Part shown: piece after piece, positions 11,871-22,441 of the stretch
Layout of the letters: every line of letters begins with the position of its first letter
Numbering within the stretch: the first letter of the stretch is position 1
NCBI GenBank assembly: GCA_963920635.1
Contig: OY987298.1
Location: forward strand, 1,674,001-1,738,000
Length of the DNA: 64,000 nucleotides
Reading direction: 5' to 3'
DNA from: Pseudeuparius sepicola
Lineage: Eukaryota > Arthropoda > Insecta > Coleoptera > Anthribidae
The notes under the pieces: generated by a model
Databases searched by the model: none
Told to the model about the DNA's origin: nothing
What the model saw: only the letters and a program-made list of their open reading frames with translations
Program-made: the position numbers and the translations under genes

Positions 11871-12314
11871 AATGTATTCTAAATAAATAATAAAAATAAA
11901 GTATAGGGTAAAGTGTATTTAAAATGATAAAATATAAGTACCTACCTATTAAATAACCCAGTACCTACAAAAAAATCGAAGACAATGACGAGGAGATCTC
12001 AAATCTAACTTCTAACCTATAATGGCACAAAACATTCGATATTAGAGAGATAATTTGACAAAATATATTAGTTCTTACGTTTTTAATACTAAGCAAGATG
12101 GTACTAATTTAGTATAAATATTCAATAATAGATTGAAAAACAGGTTACATAAAATAAAAAAAAAACACAGTCAAAACCCGCGTCAAAACCCGCACCCCTG
12201 ATGTACAAATAACACCGTTAGTCTAGCGCTGACGTCACACCCATCTGCCGACTGGCGAACATTACGCTTACGAGATCGAGCAATCCTGTGCGTCTACCGT
12301 TCTTGGGCCTAAGG

Positions 12315-13289
12315 AGCCAAATTCAAATTTCAAGATGTCAACTTGCTAAATTTGGTAAATAAACACTTTGTAAACACTTGTTTACATATATAGCTCATGG
12401 TTTTACAACACGGATAATAATCTACGAGGGTGAAAGTCACGTTTTCAAGGGCTTTTGGTGCATTTCTACCGGTAAAATTTTCGTAAATGCCAACTATTTC
12501 TTATTTGCGTGTCTAGATACAACTAAATTCGAATGAATAAAGCCATAAAACTTACCGATTTTAAGGTGGTTACGTTTAATCATGTAAAATTGTTAGGTAT
12601 AACAGTCTCCACACAGTCCAAACCAAAACCACTTTTACTCTGGAAGAATGTTTAGGAACAAAATCTCTTTTGATGGCCTTAACCCACTATTCCCTTAAAA
12701 TGGGGTCTTTAGGGAGGAAAAAGCGGACCCTTTAGGACCGCCTTTGTAGTTTCCCTTGCAGTTGGGAACGGAACACGTCCACGGCATGATTTAAGTAAGT
12801 CCAAAACTATAGACACAACCTAAAGCTTATAAACTAAAATTGAATTTTAATCACCTCATTCTGAATCACTGCTGTTTTACCACCTTATTAATAAAACTCC
12901 TCGTCCTATATTACTAAAAAACACAGTCCATAACACACAATAAACAAAACAAACGTTCTTTATACCGGGAAAATCGCCAGACAAGTAAACGTAAACAACT
13001 ACAAAAAGCTACCTCCCTGTGATGACGTAGTGACGTTTCGCGTCGCCAGCAGACAGGCCTTTATCATTGCGACGGTGCCGGTTCATCACCCATATCCAAA
13101 AACCCGGCCACATTTAACGTTTCAACCCCATTGCGGAATAGGGTACCTACTTGACAATATTTTTAATAGGGTAGAAGTACATGACGAAATTTTACAAACT
13201 TGCTAAAACAATTCCTGGACACTTTGGCCTAAGACCCTACGATTATTTAAAAAATATATATTTACGTAATTAGCAAGATTTAAGACTTT
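12315..13289. other. No gene seen
   Basis: AT-rich intron-like DNA after the P-like element. The stretch AAAACCCGGCCACATTTAACG near 13097 resembles a segment near 26540 (CAAAACCCGGCCAATAAAG...TTTAACGTTTC), suggesting an old dispersed repeat. No coding frame of note. Confidence 0.4.
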
Positions 13290-13552
13290 CTTTTAAGAAA
13301 ACCAATGTATTTTATGTTGTTTCAAAAAATCAGCCAAATGAAATTAAAATGTAAAAATGGGCAATAATCCGTACGCCGCGCCACTGAAATAGACTTATTT
13401 AAATTGTTTTATTAATTTAAGTTAAGTTTAACTGAGTTTAAATAAGTCTATTTCAGTGGCGTACGGATTATTGCCCACTTTTACATTTTCATTTTATTTG
13501 GCCGATCTCTGCAACTACCTGAAATACATTGGTTTTGAAAAATACCCACTTT
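13290..13552. repeat. Hairpin repeat with CAGTGGCGTACGG module
   Basis: The sequence around 13345-13410 (ending in AATAGACTTATTTAAA) is mirrored at 13437-13500, and the flanks CCAATGTATTTTATG / CTGAAATACATTGG also pair. The centre is near 13425. A further copy of the module, CCGTACGCCACTGAAA, follows at 13554. The family resembles hAT-like MITEs with CAGTGGCGTA ends, but boundaries are uncertain. Confidence 0.6.
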
Positions 13553-13749
13553 TCCGTACGCCACTGAAATTGGCCCACTTTGCATTGTTCTTTTTGATTC
13601 GAATAACTTAGGCCATAACATGTACAAAAAAGATAAAAAAACCTTTGAAAATAAAAAAGCTATTTATTTTTGTTCAAGGTTTGTTTTGTTTATTTTTTAT
13701 AGAGTTTTAAGTATGCACCAGGTTTAAATTATATTATCAGGGGTAATAT

Positions 13750-13930
13750 AACAAGTGGTCTGCCTATTATCGATAATACCTAATACCTTTCGTTCATTTT
13801 ACGAATTATAATCCTAAAGCTGAAAATACCACGACTGCGCAGCAGAAGTGGTATTTTCTTAGCATTGGGATTATAATGAGTGATAAATTAAGGAAAGGTA
13901 TTATCTATTATTAGGCATACCACGAGTTGT
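13750..13930. repeat. Small hairpin MITE
   Basis: The left arm (ACAAGTGGTCTGCCTATTAT...) pairs with the right arm (...ATTAGGCATACCACGAGTTGT), with CCTTTC/GAAAGG and AATTATAATCC/GGATTATAATG blocks between. No coding capacity. Confidence 0.65.
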
Positions 13931-14095
13931 ATTTAAGAAGAGAATTTAACAACTGCAAATAGTTAGTTTGACAGTTGCTGTCATTTAGATTAAACTTTCG
14001 GTTCTGAATATGTTATTGGTTTAGCGTAACTAAGACGTTACTAAGAGAGTAGGATTTCAGCGAAAAAATCCAATCAATGATATGCCTCTGCTAGC

Positions 14096-14145
14096 GATAA
14101 TTTGCACTAGTGCAATTACCGGTAATTGCACTTGTGCAAATTATC
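14096..14145. repeat. Near-perfect 50-bp palindrome
   Basis: The arms GATAATTTGCACTAGTGC and GCACTTGTGCAAATTATC meet at a central ATTACCGGTAAT. Only one base pair is mismatched across 50 bp with no spacer. Confidence 0.85.
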
Positions 14146-14538
14146 ACTTCGTTGCTTAGCAACCGCGAATCTGTTGGATACAAACACGTACCTACTTCTT
14201 AAAGTTTGTGTGTTTCACACTGTTCTAAATTATGCAGCTTATAAATTATGTTGGGGTATTATCAATGAATTTATATAACTTTTACATTGCTAAATTCTTG
14301 TTATTTAGACCTCCGCCTCCGTTTAAATTTATGACACATTCAGAAAATAAACCGACGCGACAGGGTGTAGGTATAATCGCATTTGCCTTGGATACCCAAG
14401 CGTCATGTTTGTTTACTCGAACGCTACAGTCGAAGCTGTCAATAAACTCGTTCAAAATAAGTCGTTTTGGAAATGTAAACATAGAAAAAATTAATACAGA
14501 ATTTATTAAATCGTATTCGTGAAATAATCTCGACAAAT

Positions 14539-14787
14539 ACCACTCGTGCCGGAAATTTTTCTAGATAATTTTATTCTCAAGCCTTATTTTGCCCATTAGC
14601 AAAACCACTCGTAAAAATTGGGCTTTTATTTTCAGAGATAAAATACCGAGAGCGAAGCTCGAGGGATTTTATCAGAAAATAACAGCCCAATTTATACTCG
14701 TGATCTTTCTAGGCAAAATAGCGCTTTCGAATTTCCGGCACTAGTGATATTACATACGAAAATGCCACTAGTGGTATTATCGCTGAA
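14539..14787. repeat. Hairpin repeat with CTCGTGCCGGAAAT ends
   Basis: TACCACTCGTGCCGGAAAT at the left pairs with AATTTCCGGCACTAGTG at the right. Inner blocks TTGCCCATTAGC / AGGCAAAATAG and TTGGGCTTTTATTTTC / GAAAATAACAGCCCAA also pair around a GAGCGAAGCTC core. A further TGCCACTAGTGG hairpin follows. Probably a decayed MITE. The opposed short frames at 14232-14536 are not convincing genes. Confidence 0.6.
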
Positions 14788-15432
14788 ATCATCACCTGCG
14801 TATTGGTTAATATTTCAAAAATCATATAATTTAATTGGTAATATTGGCAGGCGTTGAATTCTCCATGTAATAGGGTCTTTATACAAATTCTAGAGATTTG
14901 AAACTAGAGCAGGCATCTAGAGAATTCTGGGAACTCTTCTTATTGCATAAATTTGAGGACTTTTAATTATATCTACCCAATTGGCATCATTGCACCTACC
15001 ACCTATCTTATTTGTTATTGTTGACACCAGAGTGTACCCATACTTGGCTGGCTAGAGAATTTTTGACATTTCTGTCCCAGTAACCAGTAACCTCATCTAA
15101 TTCAGCGCATGCGCGGTATACACAACGTCATGTAGACCATGACACAACAAAAGAGAGATATGATATTGCGCAGGTTGGACACCATATTGGCGCGTCACGC
15201 GGTTATAAACAATGGTACAAGTTGTATCATCTGGTTATAAACAACCGAAACGTCAGAAACGTCTGAGTGTCATTGTAGTGTGTTCTCTGCATTTTCAGCC
15301 AATTTGCGGAAGTTTGCGTTGTAAAATTACTGTTAATTACTCTTTGGTCCATTTGTCCCTTTGTAAACTCAATCAGTGGACATACTGTAATACTTTGCAT
15401 GTCATAAGTGGGCGGGAACTTACCGCGTGACG

Positions 15433-16557
15433 CACGGGCGTAGCCAGGATTTAGTTTTGGGGGGGGGGGTTAGTTTGAGAAGTAAATAAAACAACAAAAA
15501 TATACTTACATGAAATTTAATATCTATATATTCATCCGAAAAACTACGACATATTTATAAAGTTCTTAACTTTAAATGAAATGGATAAATTAATTTCGTT
15601 CGTCTGCGCTAAATCTAAAACCATTAAAGAAGAAATCTTCGGCTTTTTCTTTTAAGTATATCCACTACTTCATCTGCATGAATTTCTGTTCCATAGTGAA
15701 TGTTCATTAGAGCCAAACCATTAAGTCTGTTTTCACTTGTAGTGTTTCGTAAATAGTTTTTCAGTCTCCTTAGGCTCGAGAAAGACCTTTCTGGGGTAGC
15801 AGTGGATACAGGAATGGTAGCCAAGATTTGTAGTAATGTGTAAATATTAGGATAAAGGTTTTTATCGCACATATCTAGGCATTCCAAACTAGATTTCGGG
15901 GTAGGCAGTCTTCTTATCAGCATGCAAGGTAGCTGAAGCTTTGATAGCTAAATCCAAATTTGTTTCTTTATTAGAAACCCCTTGACCTTGACTACACCAC
16001 TTTTTCCAGTAGTCCAGACCTTTAGGTTTATCACCCTTCCTTTTTTCCCCTCCATTTTTCGACAGTAATAATGATTCACGTATCTATCCTTAACAAGGTC
16101 ATCGAATAACAGCGCACTAAAATTACTCACTTACACGGTACACTTAATTCTCTTCACTATTCGTTCACCACTTTTCACTTTTATTCGCTTCGAGTTCGCA
16201 TGGAACAATACTGCCGTAAGCGCGGTCACGCGCCGCGGCGCCGCTTATATAGCAGCCCAGTAGCCGTCCAGAAACTTCCACGAACTTCCACAAAGTTCCG
16301 CTCATTTCAGGGGCGTGGCGAATAATCGAGAAACAACGCAAAGTGTCCCTACAATACAAAATAGTTCGGCTGCAACTGCGTCTGCCTCTCGTCAAAAGAT
16401 GGCGCTAGGCGCTACTATTACTACATAATATATTCAAACGTAATAATAATTTAACTCTTCACTCCTCGTATTTTTTCGGTATAATATTAGGTAATATTTT
16501 GCTTATTTCGGGGGGGGGTTTGAACCCCCGAAACCCCCCCCCTTGGCTACGCCCGTG
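15433..16557 (-). mobile_element. hAT deletion derivative, copy 1 (complete ends)
   Basis: The element begins CACGGGCGTAGCCAGGATTT and ends with the complement (GGCTACGCCCGTG). The ends are followed inward by G10/C9 tracts, and the whole is flanked by the 8-bp duplication GCGTGACG (15425-15432, 16558-16565). At 1125 bp it is far shorter than an autonomous hAT element. On the minus strand it keeps an N-terminal and a C-terminal piece of a transposase with the middle deleted. Two further copies share this structure (22442 and 31248). Confidence 0.92.
15624..16130 (-). pseudogene. Internally deleted hAT transposase (ZMYM1-like), copy 1
   Basis: Reading leftward from 16130, the first part opens MSNFSALLFDDLVKDRYVNH and drifts out of frame near 16040. 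A YWKKWCSQG...NKETNFDLAIKAS stretch is recoverable in another frame. The C-terminal part (15923-15624, 99 codons) is intact. It contains LATIPVSTATPERSFSSLRR and LRNTTSENRLNGLALMNIHY, the signature of the hAT C-terminal dimerisation domain. The RNase-H catalytic core is missing. The two parts were joined by one internal deletion shared with the other copies, so this is a non-autonomous element. Confidence 0.85.
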
Positions 16558-16638
16558 GCGTGACGTAATTGCGCAGAAGGGAACGAAATTGAGGCGGCTA
16601 AATATCATATCTCTCTTTTGTTGTATCATGATGTAGAC

Positions 16639-17406
16639 TATATTTTTACGGTGTAAAAAAATTCCTAACTGTACCGAATATAAAATATGGCGTATTACCT
16701 AGGTGAATCGTCATCAGCTGATACCGTCTATATGAACGCACTCGTCTTGGCACGTGCCGAGTTTCCAAACCAAATATTTTCCCCGAGCAATAATGAGGGG
16801 TTAATGCGCGCCAGGGCCGGATTAAGGCAATATTTGCATGGCCGCCGGCGCCGTCGGGCGCAGCAGGATTACCATAATCCCCTAACGCACCCCGCCGCGT
16901 TAATCCTTTGCTAATAAGTTTTGGCCAGCGCCGTTGGGAAAACGTCAATTTGGGCGTTTAGTACATCGGCCCGGTATGATCTTGGCGTGCGCGCTTCGTT
17001 GCCACAGCTATTTTTTAAATTGTATATAGGCTCGTCCATAGGGGATACACCCAGTATATCAAGTTTGGAATGGCATCTTCGCGGGGAATTAGCTGCCTTC
17101 TATCTCTATCCCTACTTCGATCGCTCATTGACGACAAGGTTGCCTATCAATTATACGACACCCCTGATTTAAATTCGTTACGTACACATGTGAATGAAGA
17201 CGATTCTGATATGTTTGGCAACGGCGCCCGGGTCGCGGCATGTTGTCGTCTTTGTTCAAAGAGAAAAAGCGCAGCGCGAAGTGGAATCGCACGGATAAAG
17301 TTGCATATGTACGATAAAGACAAGTGCATAATATGTGAATACAACAAATTTAAAGATACTTATCATATTATTATATCTGGGAAAGGTTGCATTCTCTTTG
17401 GATATA
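16639..17406. other. GC-richer host-like intron island, no gene
   Basis: About 770 bp of mixed composition with CG-rich segments (16800-17000, 17215-17290), unlike the AT-rich transposons around it. Short overlapping frames on both strands have no recognisable domain. AGGGCCGGATTAAGGC near 16812 resembles common insect transposon ends, but no partner was found. Confidence 0.4.
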
Positions 17407-18581
17407 TACAGGGTGTTCCTTAATGACATGCTAATACTTAAGGGGGTTATTCTTGGGCCCATTTTAAGAAAAAAACTTTATATGAATGTATGTCGTAAAC
17501 GTCCTAACTTTTGAGATACAGGGTGTTTAAGTTCATTTTTTTAAATTGAATTTTGGCTACATCTCCCGAAATAATCAAGCTGCTGAACTGAAATTTGGCA
17601 CTGCTATGTTTTTGGGGATGGAGAATAAGCTGAAAATGTCAATTTCACCGTATCTCACAGAGGGCGCCACTTGCGCTGTTTTTTGATCACGCTTTTACGC
17701 GTAACTTTTTTGAGGTTATCTTTTTGGTTCTGCAGGTCCATCATTTTAGTGCATCTTCTCATTCTGTAAGAAAAAGGTACTCTTGCTTCATAACGATTAA
17801 ATCAACCGTTTGCTTTGAAATTACCAAAACGTGCCCCAAAACACCTGTTGATTCCAATATTCGAAACATAAAATTTTCACCTATTGCTTTCAAATGTTAC
17901 AGATCCACTGTACATTCAAAATGATGAAAAAAATGCCAAATGGGCATTGGTCAAAACACCATTGGTTTTCTTAAAATAGAGTGTCAAAATTTTGTCAAAT
18001 TCAATCCTTTCCATTTTGAAAGCGAATAATTTTTGGTACATTGTTCATAGGGATTTTTTTCTCAGTTTAAATGGTACAGTTGATCTGTAACACTTGAAGG
18101 TGGTAGGTGAAAATTGTATGTTTCGAATATTGAAGTCAACAGGTGTTTTGGAGAACGTTTTGGCAATTTCAAAGCAAACGGTTGATTTAATCGTTATTAA
18201 ACAAGAGTACCTTTTTCTTGCAGAATGAAAATATGCACTAAAATGATGGACCTGCAGGACCAAAAAGATAACCTCAAAAAAGTTACGCGTAAAAGAGTGA
18301 TCAAAAAACAGCGCAAGTGGCGCCCTCTGTGAGATACGGTGAAATTGACATTTTCAGCTTATTCTCCATCCCCAAAAACATAGCAGTGCCAAATTTCAGT
18401 TCAGCAGCTTGATTATTTAGGGAGATGTAGCCAAAATTCAATTTTAAAAAAATGAACTTTAACGCCCTGTATCTCAAAAGTTAGGACGTTTACGACATAC
18501 GTTCATATGAAGTTTTTTTCTTAGAATGGGCCCAAGAATAACCCCCTTAAGTATTAGCATGTCATTAAGGAACACCCTGTA
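17407..18581. mobile_element. Hairpin MITE, TA-flanked (CAGGGTGTTCCTTAATG)
   Basis: TACAGGGTGTTCCTTAATGA at the left pairs with its complement ending at 18581. The arms are about 515 bp each with a spacer of about 145 bp. The frame starting MVLQVHHFSA appears in both arms in opposite orientation (17724 + and 18263 -), so it is a by-product of the palindrome, not a gene. Each arm carries an AGAGGGCGCCAC motif (17659, and mirrored at 18317-18328). Confidence 0.9.
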
Positions 18582-18621
18582 TAATATGAACAAAAAGGAC
18601 TCTTAAGATATTATCCTAACT

Positions 18622-19068
18622 ATAGCGCCCAAAATACGTTACCTTTGTAAGTACTTAAATAAAAATTGAAACTAAAAAAAACTTTTTAAAAACAAGCTTT
18701 TATTTAAGCCATGTACTAAAACGGATAAATAAGTTTAGGTTTTCGTTAAGATAATTCAATTCCAAATTGCGATAAGTTTTTGCAAATTGAAAAGCTTGTC
18801 GGGCGAAATGTTGATGAAAGTAGGTAGTTACCTACCAATTAATTTTATTGGACAGTGATTGGTTGATAAGCAAGTACCTACCTATTTGCCAAAGTATATG
18901 CATTTTTTCTTTACGATTCGCGCGACAAGCTTTTCAATTTGCAAAAACTTGTCACAATTTGGAATTGAATTATCTTAACGAAAACCTAAATTTATTTTAT
19001 TTGTTTTATAAAAGCTTGTTTTTAAAAACTTTTCTTTATTTTTAATTTTATTTTGGGCTTTTTAGTAC
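18622..19068. mobile_element. Hairpin repeat with AAGCTTTTCAATTTGC arms
   Basis: GCCCAAAATA...AAACAAGCTTTTAT at the left pairs with ATAAAAGCTTGTTTTT...TTATTTTGGGC at the right. Long inner blocks (AATTCAATTCCAAATTG, TTGCAAATTGAAAAGCTTGTCG) also pair. The centre is near 18845. Exact ends are uncertain. Confidence 0.7.
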
Positions 19069-19099
19069 CTATTTGATAACCACGTCAGGAGGGTGGTAA

Positions 19100-19558
19100 A
19101 GAAATTTAGTCCGCCATCGTTTCATTTTGATACCCATGTTGGGTATATCAAATAGGTAATCCGCCATCTTGGAGCGGCGGCCATATTGAATTTAGTGTAA
19201 AGTCACTAACTTTATCGTTTTCTACTCTTCAAGCCCTTTCATTTGATACCCATATTAAGGGAGTTTAAAAGAAAATGTAATCCGCCATCTTGGAGCTGCG
19301 GCCATATTGAATTTAGTGCGATGTCACTAACTTTTTCGTTTTCTTTTCTTCAAGCCCTTTTATTTAATACCCATATCAAGGGGGTTGACAAAAGATACAT
19401 CATCAGCCATCTTGGAGCCGCGGCTATATTGAATTTAGTGCGATGTCACTAACTTTATCGTTTTCTACTTTTCACGCCCTTTCATTTGATACCCATATTA
19501 AGGGGCTTGACAAAAAATACATCACTTGCCATCTTGGAGCGGCGGCCATTTTGAAAGT
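19100..19558. repeat. Tandem repeat of about 122 bp with GCCATCTTGG
   Basis: Units begin at GCCATCTTGGAGC at 19163, 19284, 19406 and 19528 (spacings 121, 122 and 122 bp), with a degenerate partial unit before the first. Each unit contains GCCATCTTGGAGCNGCGGCC, then TTGAATTTAGTG, TCACTAACTTT, CGTTTTCT and TTTGATACCCATAT. Confidence 0.88.
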
Positions 19559-20199
19559 ATTACAATACTGAGTATTGCATATTGTATTGTCACCGGAACT
19601 AAAGGTGTATGCAAAATTCCAGCTCAATCGGATGTCATGAAGTGGTTCTAATTCAGCTTGCAAGATTCGACCGACACATATTTTACATACATACTAACAG
19701 ATGAAATAAAACAAAAGCTTATAATTCCTAAGCTTCTTGGGAATTTTCATTAGATTGTAGAAAACAAACCAACATATTATATATCATATTGTCTGTCATT
19801 TCACTTTGACGTGACATTGTCTTTGAGAAAGGAGGAAGATTATTTGTCGAAGTTATTTTTTTACCTATACGTTCAAAGTTTCATTTATGAATTTTCCTGG
19901 CAACTTGAAACAGTCGTCTTTTAATCGATTTACTTTAAATTAAATTAATATATCTAATATCATACTTTTCATTATTTTCGTAAACCGCCATAAATAAATT
20001 AAATATACCTAGCAAAAATAACACCAAAACAACAAAAATATCTCATTGATATTCAAAAAATGACAAATCCACAAAGTGTTTGACATTTTGATTTTTGTTC
20101 CAAACAAATTAGCCATAGCCTACTACCTACTAATTGGACACAAAAGAAAATTGTAGAAAAACTTAAATTCTGACTTTGTTTTTGAAAATAATTATTGTG
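19559..20199. other. No gene seen
   Basis: AT-rich intronic sequence between the 122-bp tandem array and the next hairpin. No domain-bearing frame and no clear repeat boundary. Confidence 0.4.
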
Positions 20200-20667
20200 T
20201 ACAGGGTGTTCCCGTATATTTTGACCCACCCCTAGAGCCTCTATTTTTCGAGTTAGAAAAATATTACTATATAGGGTACCAAGGTGTATTTTCCCAAAAA
20301 TAATGGATTGACAGGAATGCCCTTGCCTAAGTTGAAATGTTTTTCCATGGCAACCTTGATTAAATATAAAGATTGTATTTATCTGCAATTTGGAATATCA
20401 TGTGAATGCTTAGAGCAAACATATAACATATTTATATTGTTAGAATCGGAAAAATTCGTGCAATTCAAAAATCCACAAATATACAGGGTGTTCCATTAAA
20501 AAAGTAAGTTAATATTTTTTCATAAATTTGCGACGCTCATTTGTTTTATCTAGTAACAGATCCTAGCTGTTCAGAAAAAACCCTACAGCTTTCAGTTAAG
20601 TAATTTTTTTCCAACTCGAAAAATATAGGCTCTAGGGGTGGGTCAAAATATACGGGAACACCCTGTA
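20200..20667. mobile_element. Hairpin MITE (CAGGGTGTTCCCGTATATT)
   Basis: TACAGGGTGTTCCCGTATAT at the left and its complement at the right enclose 468 bp. Pairing is strong only over about 60-70 bp at each end. Inside, at 20485, is one end of another family (TACAGGGTGTTCCATT). Confidence 0.8.
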
Positions 20668-20727
20668 CAATTATGTCTAATAAATATAAAAAAAATAATA
20701 TACAGGGTCTTCCATTTAAAAAACATA

Positions 20728-21358
20728 TACAGGCTGACCCATTTCAAATGGGAGCACCCCGTACAATTTTTATTTTTCATCCGATTTTAGCCGTTTTTTT
20801 TTCTAAAGATAGGTCACAAAAAAACTCTACTTTAGTGCAAAATTTCAGGTCTTAATCTCAATTTTCAAGGCCTACTACGAATTCCTTTTCCAGTAAAAAA
20901 TGACGGAAATAATTTAGCGATTCCTTTATTTAAAATCTGACACCTCGATGTTAATCAGGACACCCACATACCAACCCCCACATACCAAATTTGAACAAAA
21001 AATATACAGGGAGTTCCATTCGCAGTTGAGCAAAATAGGAATTTTAACTTTAGACACCCTGCAGAATGGAACTCCCTGTATATTTCTTGTTAAAATTTGG
21101 TATACGGGGGTTTTAGGATGTCCTGATTAACGCTGTGGTGTCAGATTTTAAATAAAAAAATCAGTAAATGTTTTTCGGCATTTTTTACTAGAAATAACTC
21201 GTAGTAGGCCTTGAAAATTGAGATTAAGACCTGAAATTTTACACGAAAGTAAAAAAAAGGGTTTTTTGTGACCTATCTTTAGAAAAAAAACCGGCTAAAA
21301 TCGAATGAAAAATAAAAATTTTACGGGGGTGCTTCCATTTGAAATGGGTCACCCTGTA
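20728..21358. mobile_element. Concentric hairpin MITE (CAGGCTGACCCATTTC)
   Basis: The outer ends TACAGGCTGACCCATTTCAA and the complement ACCCTGTA pair through nearly the whole length. At the centre is a second palindrome, TACAGGGAGTTCCATT at about 21004 and its complement ending near 21083. The same outer arms and inner module recur at 61452-62650, and the inner module also at 27221-27905. Confidence 0.85.
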
Positions 21359-22441
21359 TGTTTACTTGATAACTAAAAAAACGAAAGGTGCTAGAAACTG
21401 ACTACGCCGCTGGGTTCTATACGGAAAAAATCTATAAGAATACGTTTTAATTTCTTCGCTAAGTTTAAAGATAACTGAGATACGGGGGGGGGGGGTGCCC
21501 AAAAGTGATACTTTTCAATTCCAGCCTGTATCTGAAAAAACAAAAGGCCTATTCAAATTCACAAAAAGTAGCCTGTGGTTAAAACCGCAACCCTCTCGTC
21601 TTTAAAAATAAAGGAAATACCCGGCAAAAGTGCTGAAAATGGGATACCCTGTATACAACTCGTGCGCAATGTATATTGCATGATCGTGAACTTGAAGGCA
21701 TTCGGCTACGCCTCGTGCCACTACTTGCACACTCGCACTCATTGCTTAACTTGTTGAACAATATACTATTATTGTAGTTGTCTTTTGTGTTTGTGCAGTA
21801 TAACCAAGAAAGTAATCATACCTTTAAGGGTACCTACCTTTGTAGAATCACACCAAAAAGTCTAAAGACTGCACCTGAATATGAAAGGGCCTCACAGACG
21901 GCATTCTACACCACAACAAATCCACAGCGCGTGACGACCGTAGCGGCGTTGCCGGCTTGTGCGTTCTCGCGCAGCTTACAACGACGCAATCGCATGTGCG
22001 ACAAATCCTAAATGTTGTTATAATTCGTCGACATCCGCAGACCGTATAGGGACGCTGTGCGGTAGCTCTCAAGTGGTTGGCAGGGGGGCGGGGGGGCGGC
22101 GGGGGGGGGGCATACTCCCGGGTCCACGGCCGGCCAGATTCTCGAGTGGCTATTGTGCGAGGGCCGAGGGGGCAGATGTTTGGTTTGTGCCTCTGCGTCG
22201 GTGGCGGAGTTGCGATTAAATTGGGGTTTTTTGCGCGTGGGGACAGCGGCGTGCGGTGGCGTAATAGCCTCAGAGAAATAACCAAGGATAGAGGGAGCAA
22301 CAGCCTCAAAATACACACGTTTGTAGTCAACCAACATCTTATGCAAATTTACCGAAGTAAACAAACATTAGGCCCGTGTGTACAACGTTTACCTGATACA
22401 GGTTATATCCCGAGAAATATCAATTTAGCCACATACCAGAC
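21359..22441. other. Intron sequence with a GC-rich island and poly-G tracts
   Basis: No recognisable gene. 21486-21497 is a run of G. 21900-22260 is strongly GC-rich, with a cluster of G-runs at about 22084-22110. Overlapping frames here (for example the 160-codon minus frame at 21848-22330) are compositional artefacts of the GC-rich DNA. A stretch at about 22268-22308 (CTCAGAGAAATAACCAAGG) recurs in reverse at about 23785-23825. Confidence 0.45.

Larger units (their letters stand above)
10331..12305. mobile_element. P-like DNA transposon with THAP domain
   Basis: The 1975-bp element has perfect 32-bp terminal inverted repeats beginning CAAGAACGGTAGACGCACAG. It is flanked by a 9-bp direct repeat GGCCTAAGG (10322-10330 and 12306-12314; an 8-bp duplication plus one ambiguous base is possible). 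A subterminal inverted repeat of 18 bp (17/18 match, GTGACGTCACCGCTAGAC) lies at 10383-10400 and 12221-12238. P elements are known for 31-bp TIRs, a subterminal inverted repeat, 8-bp GC-rich duplications and an N-terminal THAP domain. This element shows the same set, with the THAP remnant on the minus strand. It looks inactive. Confidence 0.85.
15138..16630. mobile_element. 8-bp-TSD MITE, interrupted by a hAT element
   Basis: The termini CATGACACAACAAAAGAGAG and the complement of CTCTCTTTTGTTGTATCATG are flanked by perfect 8-bp repeats ATGTAGAC (15130-15137 and 16631-16638). Removing the nested hAT element (15433-16557 plus one duplication) leaves about 360 bp. The 8-bp duplication fits hAT or P superfamilies, and the CATGA start is also P-like. 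No coding capacity of its own. Confidence 0.82.

Noticed and set aside
17724..18263. Two nearly identical 'proteins' starting MVLQVHHFSA on opposite strands
   Set aside because: They are the two arms of one hairpin MITE read outward or inward. Duplication reflects the palindrome, not a gene family.
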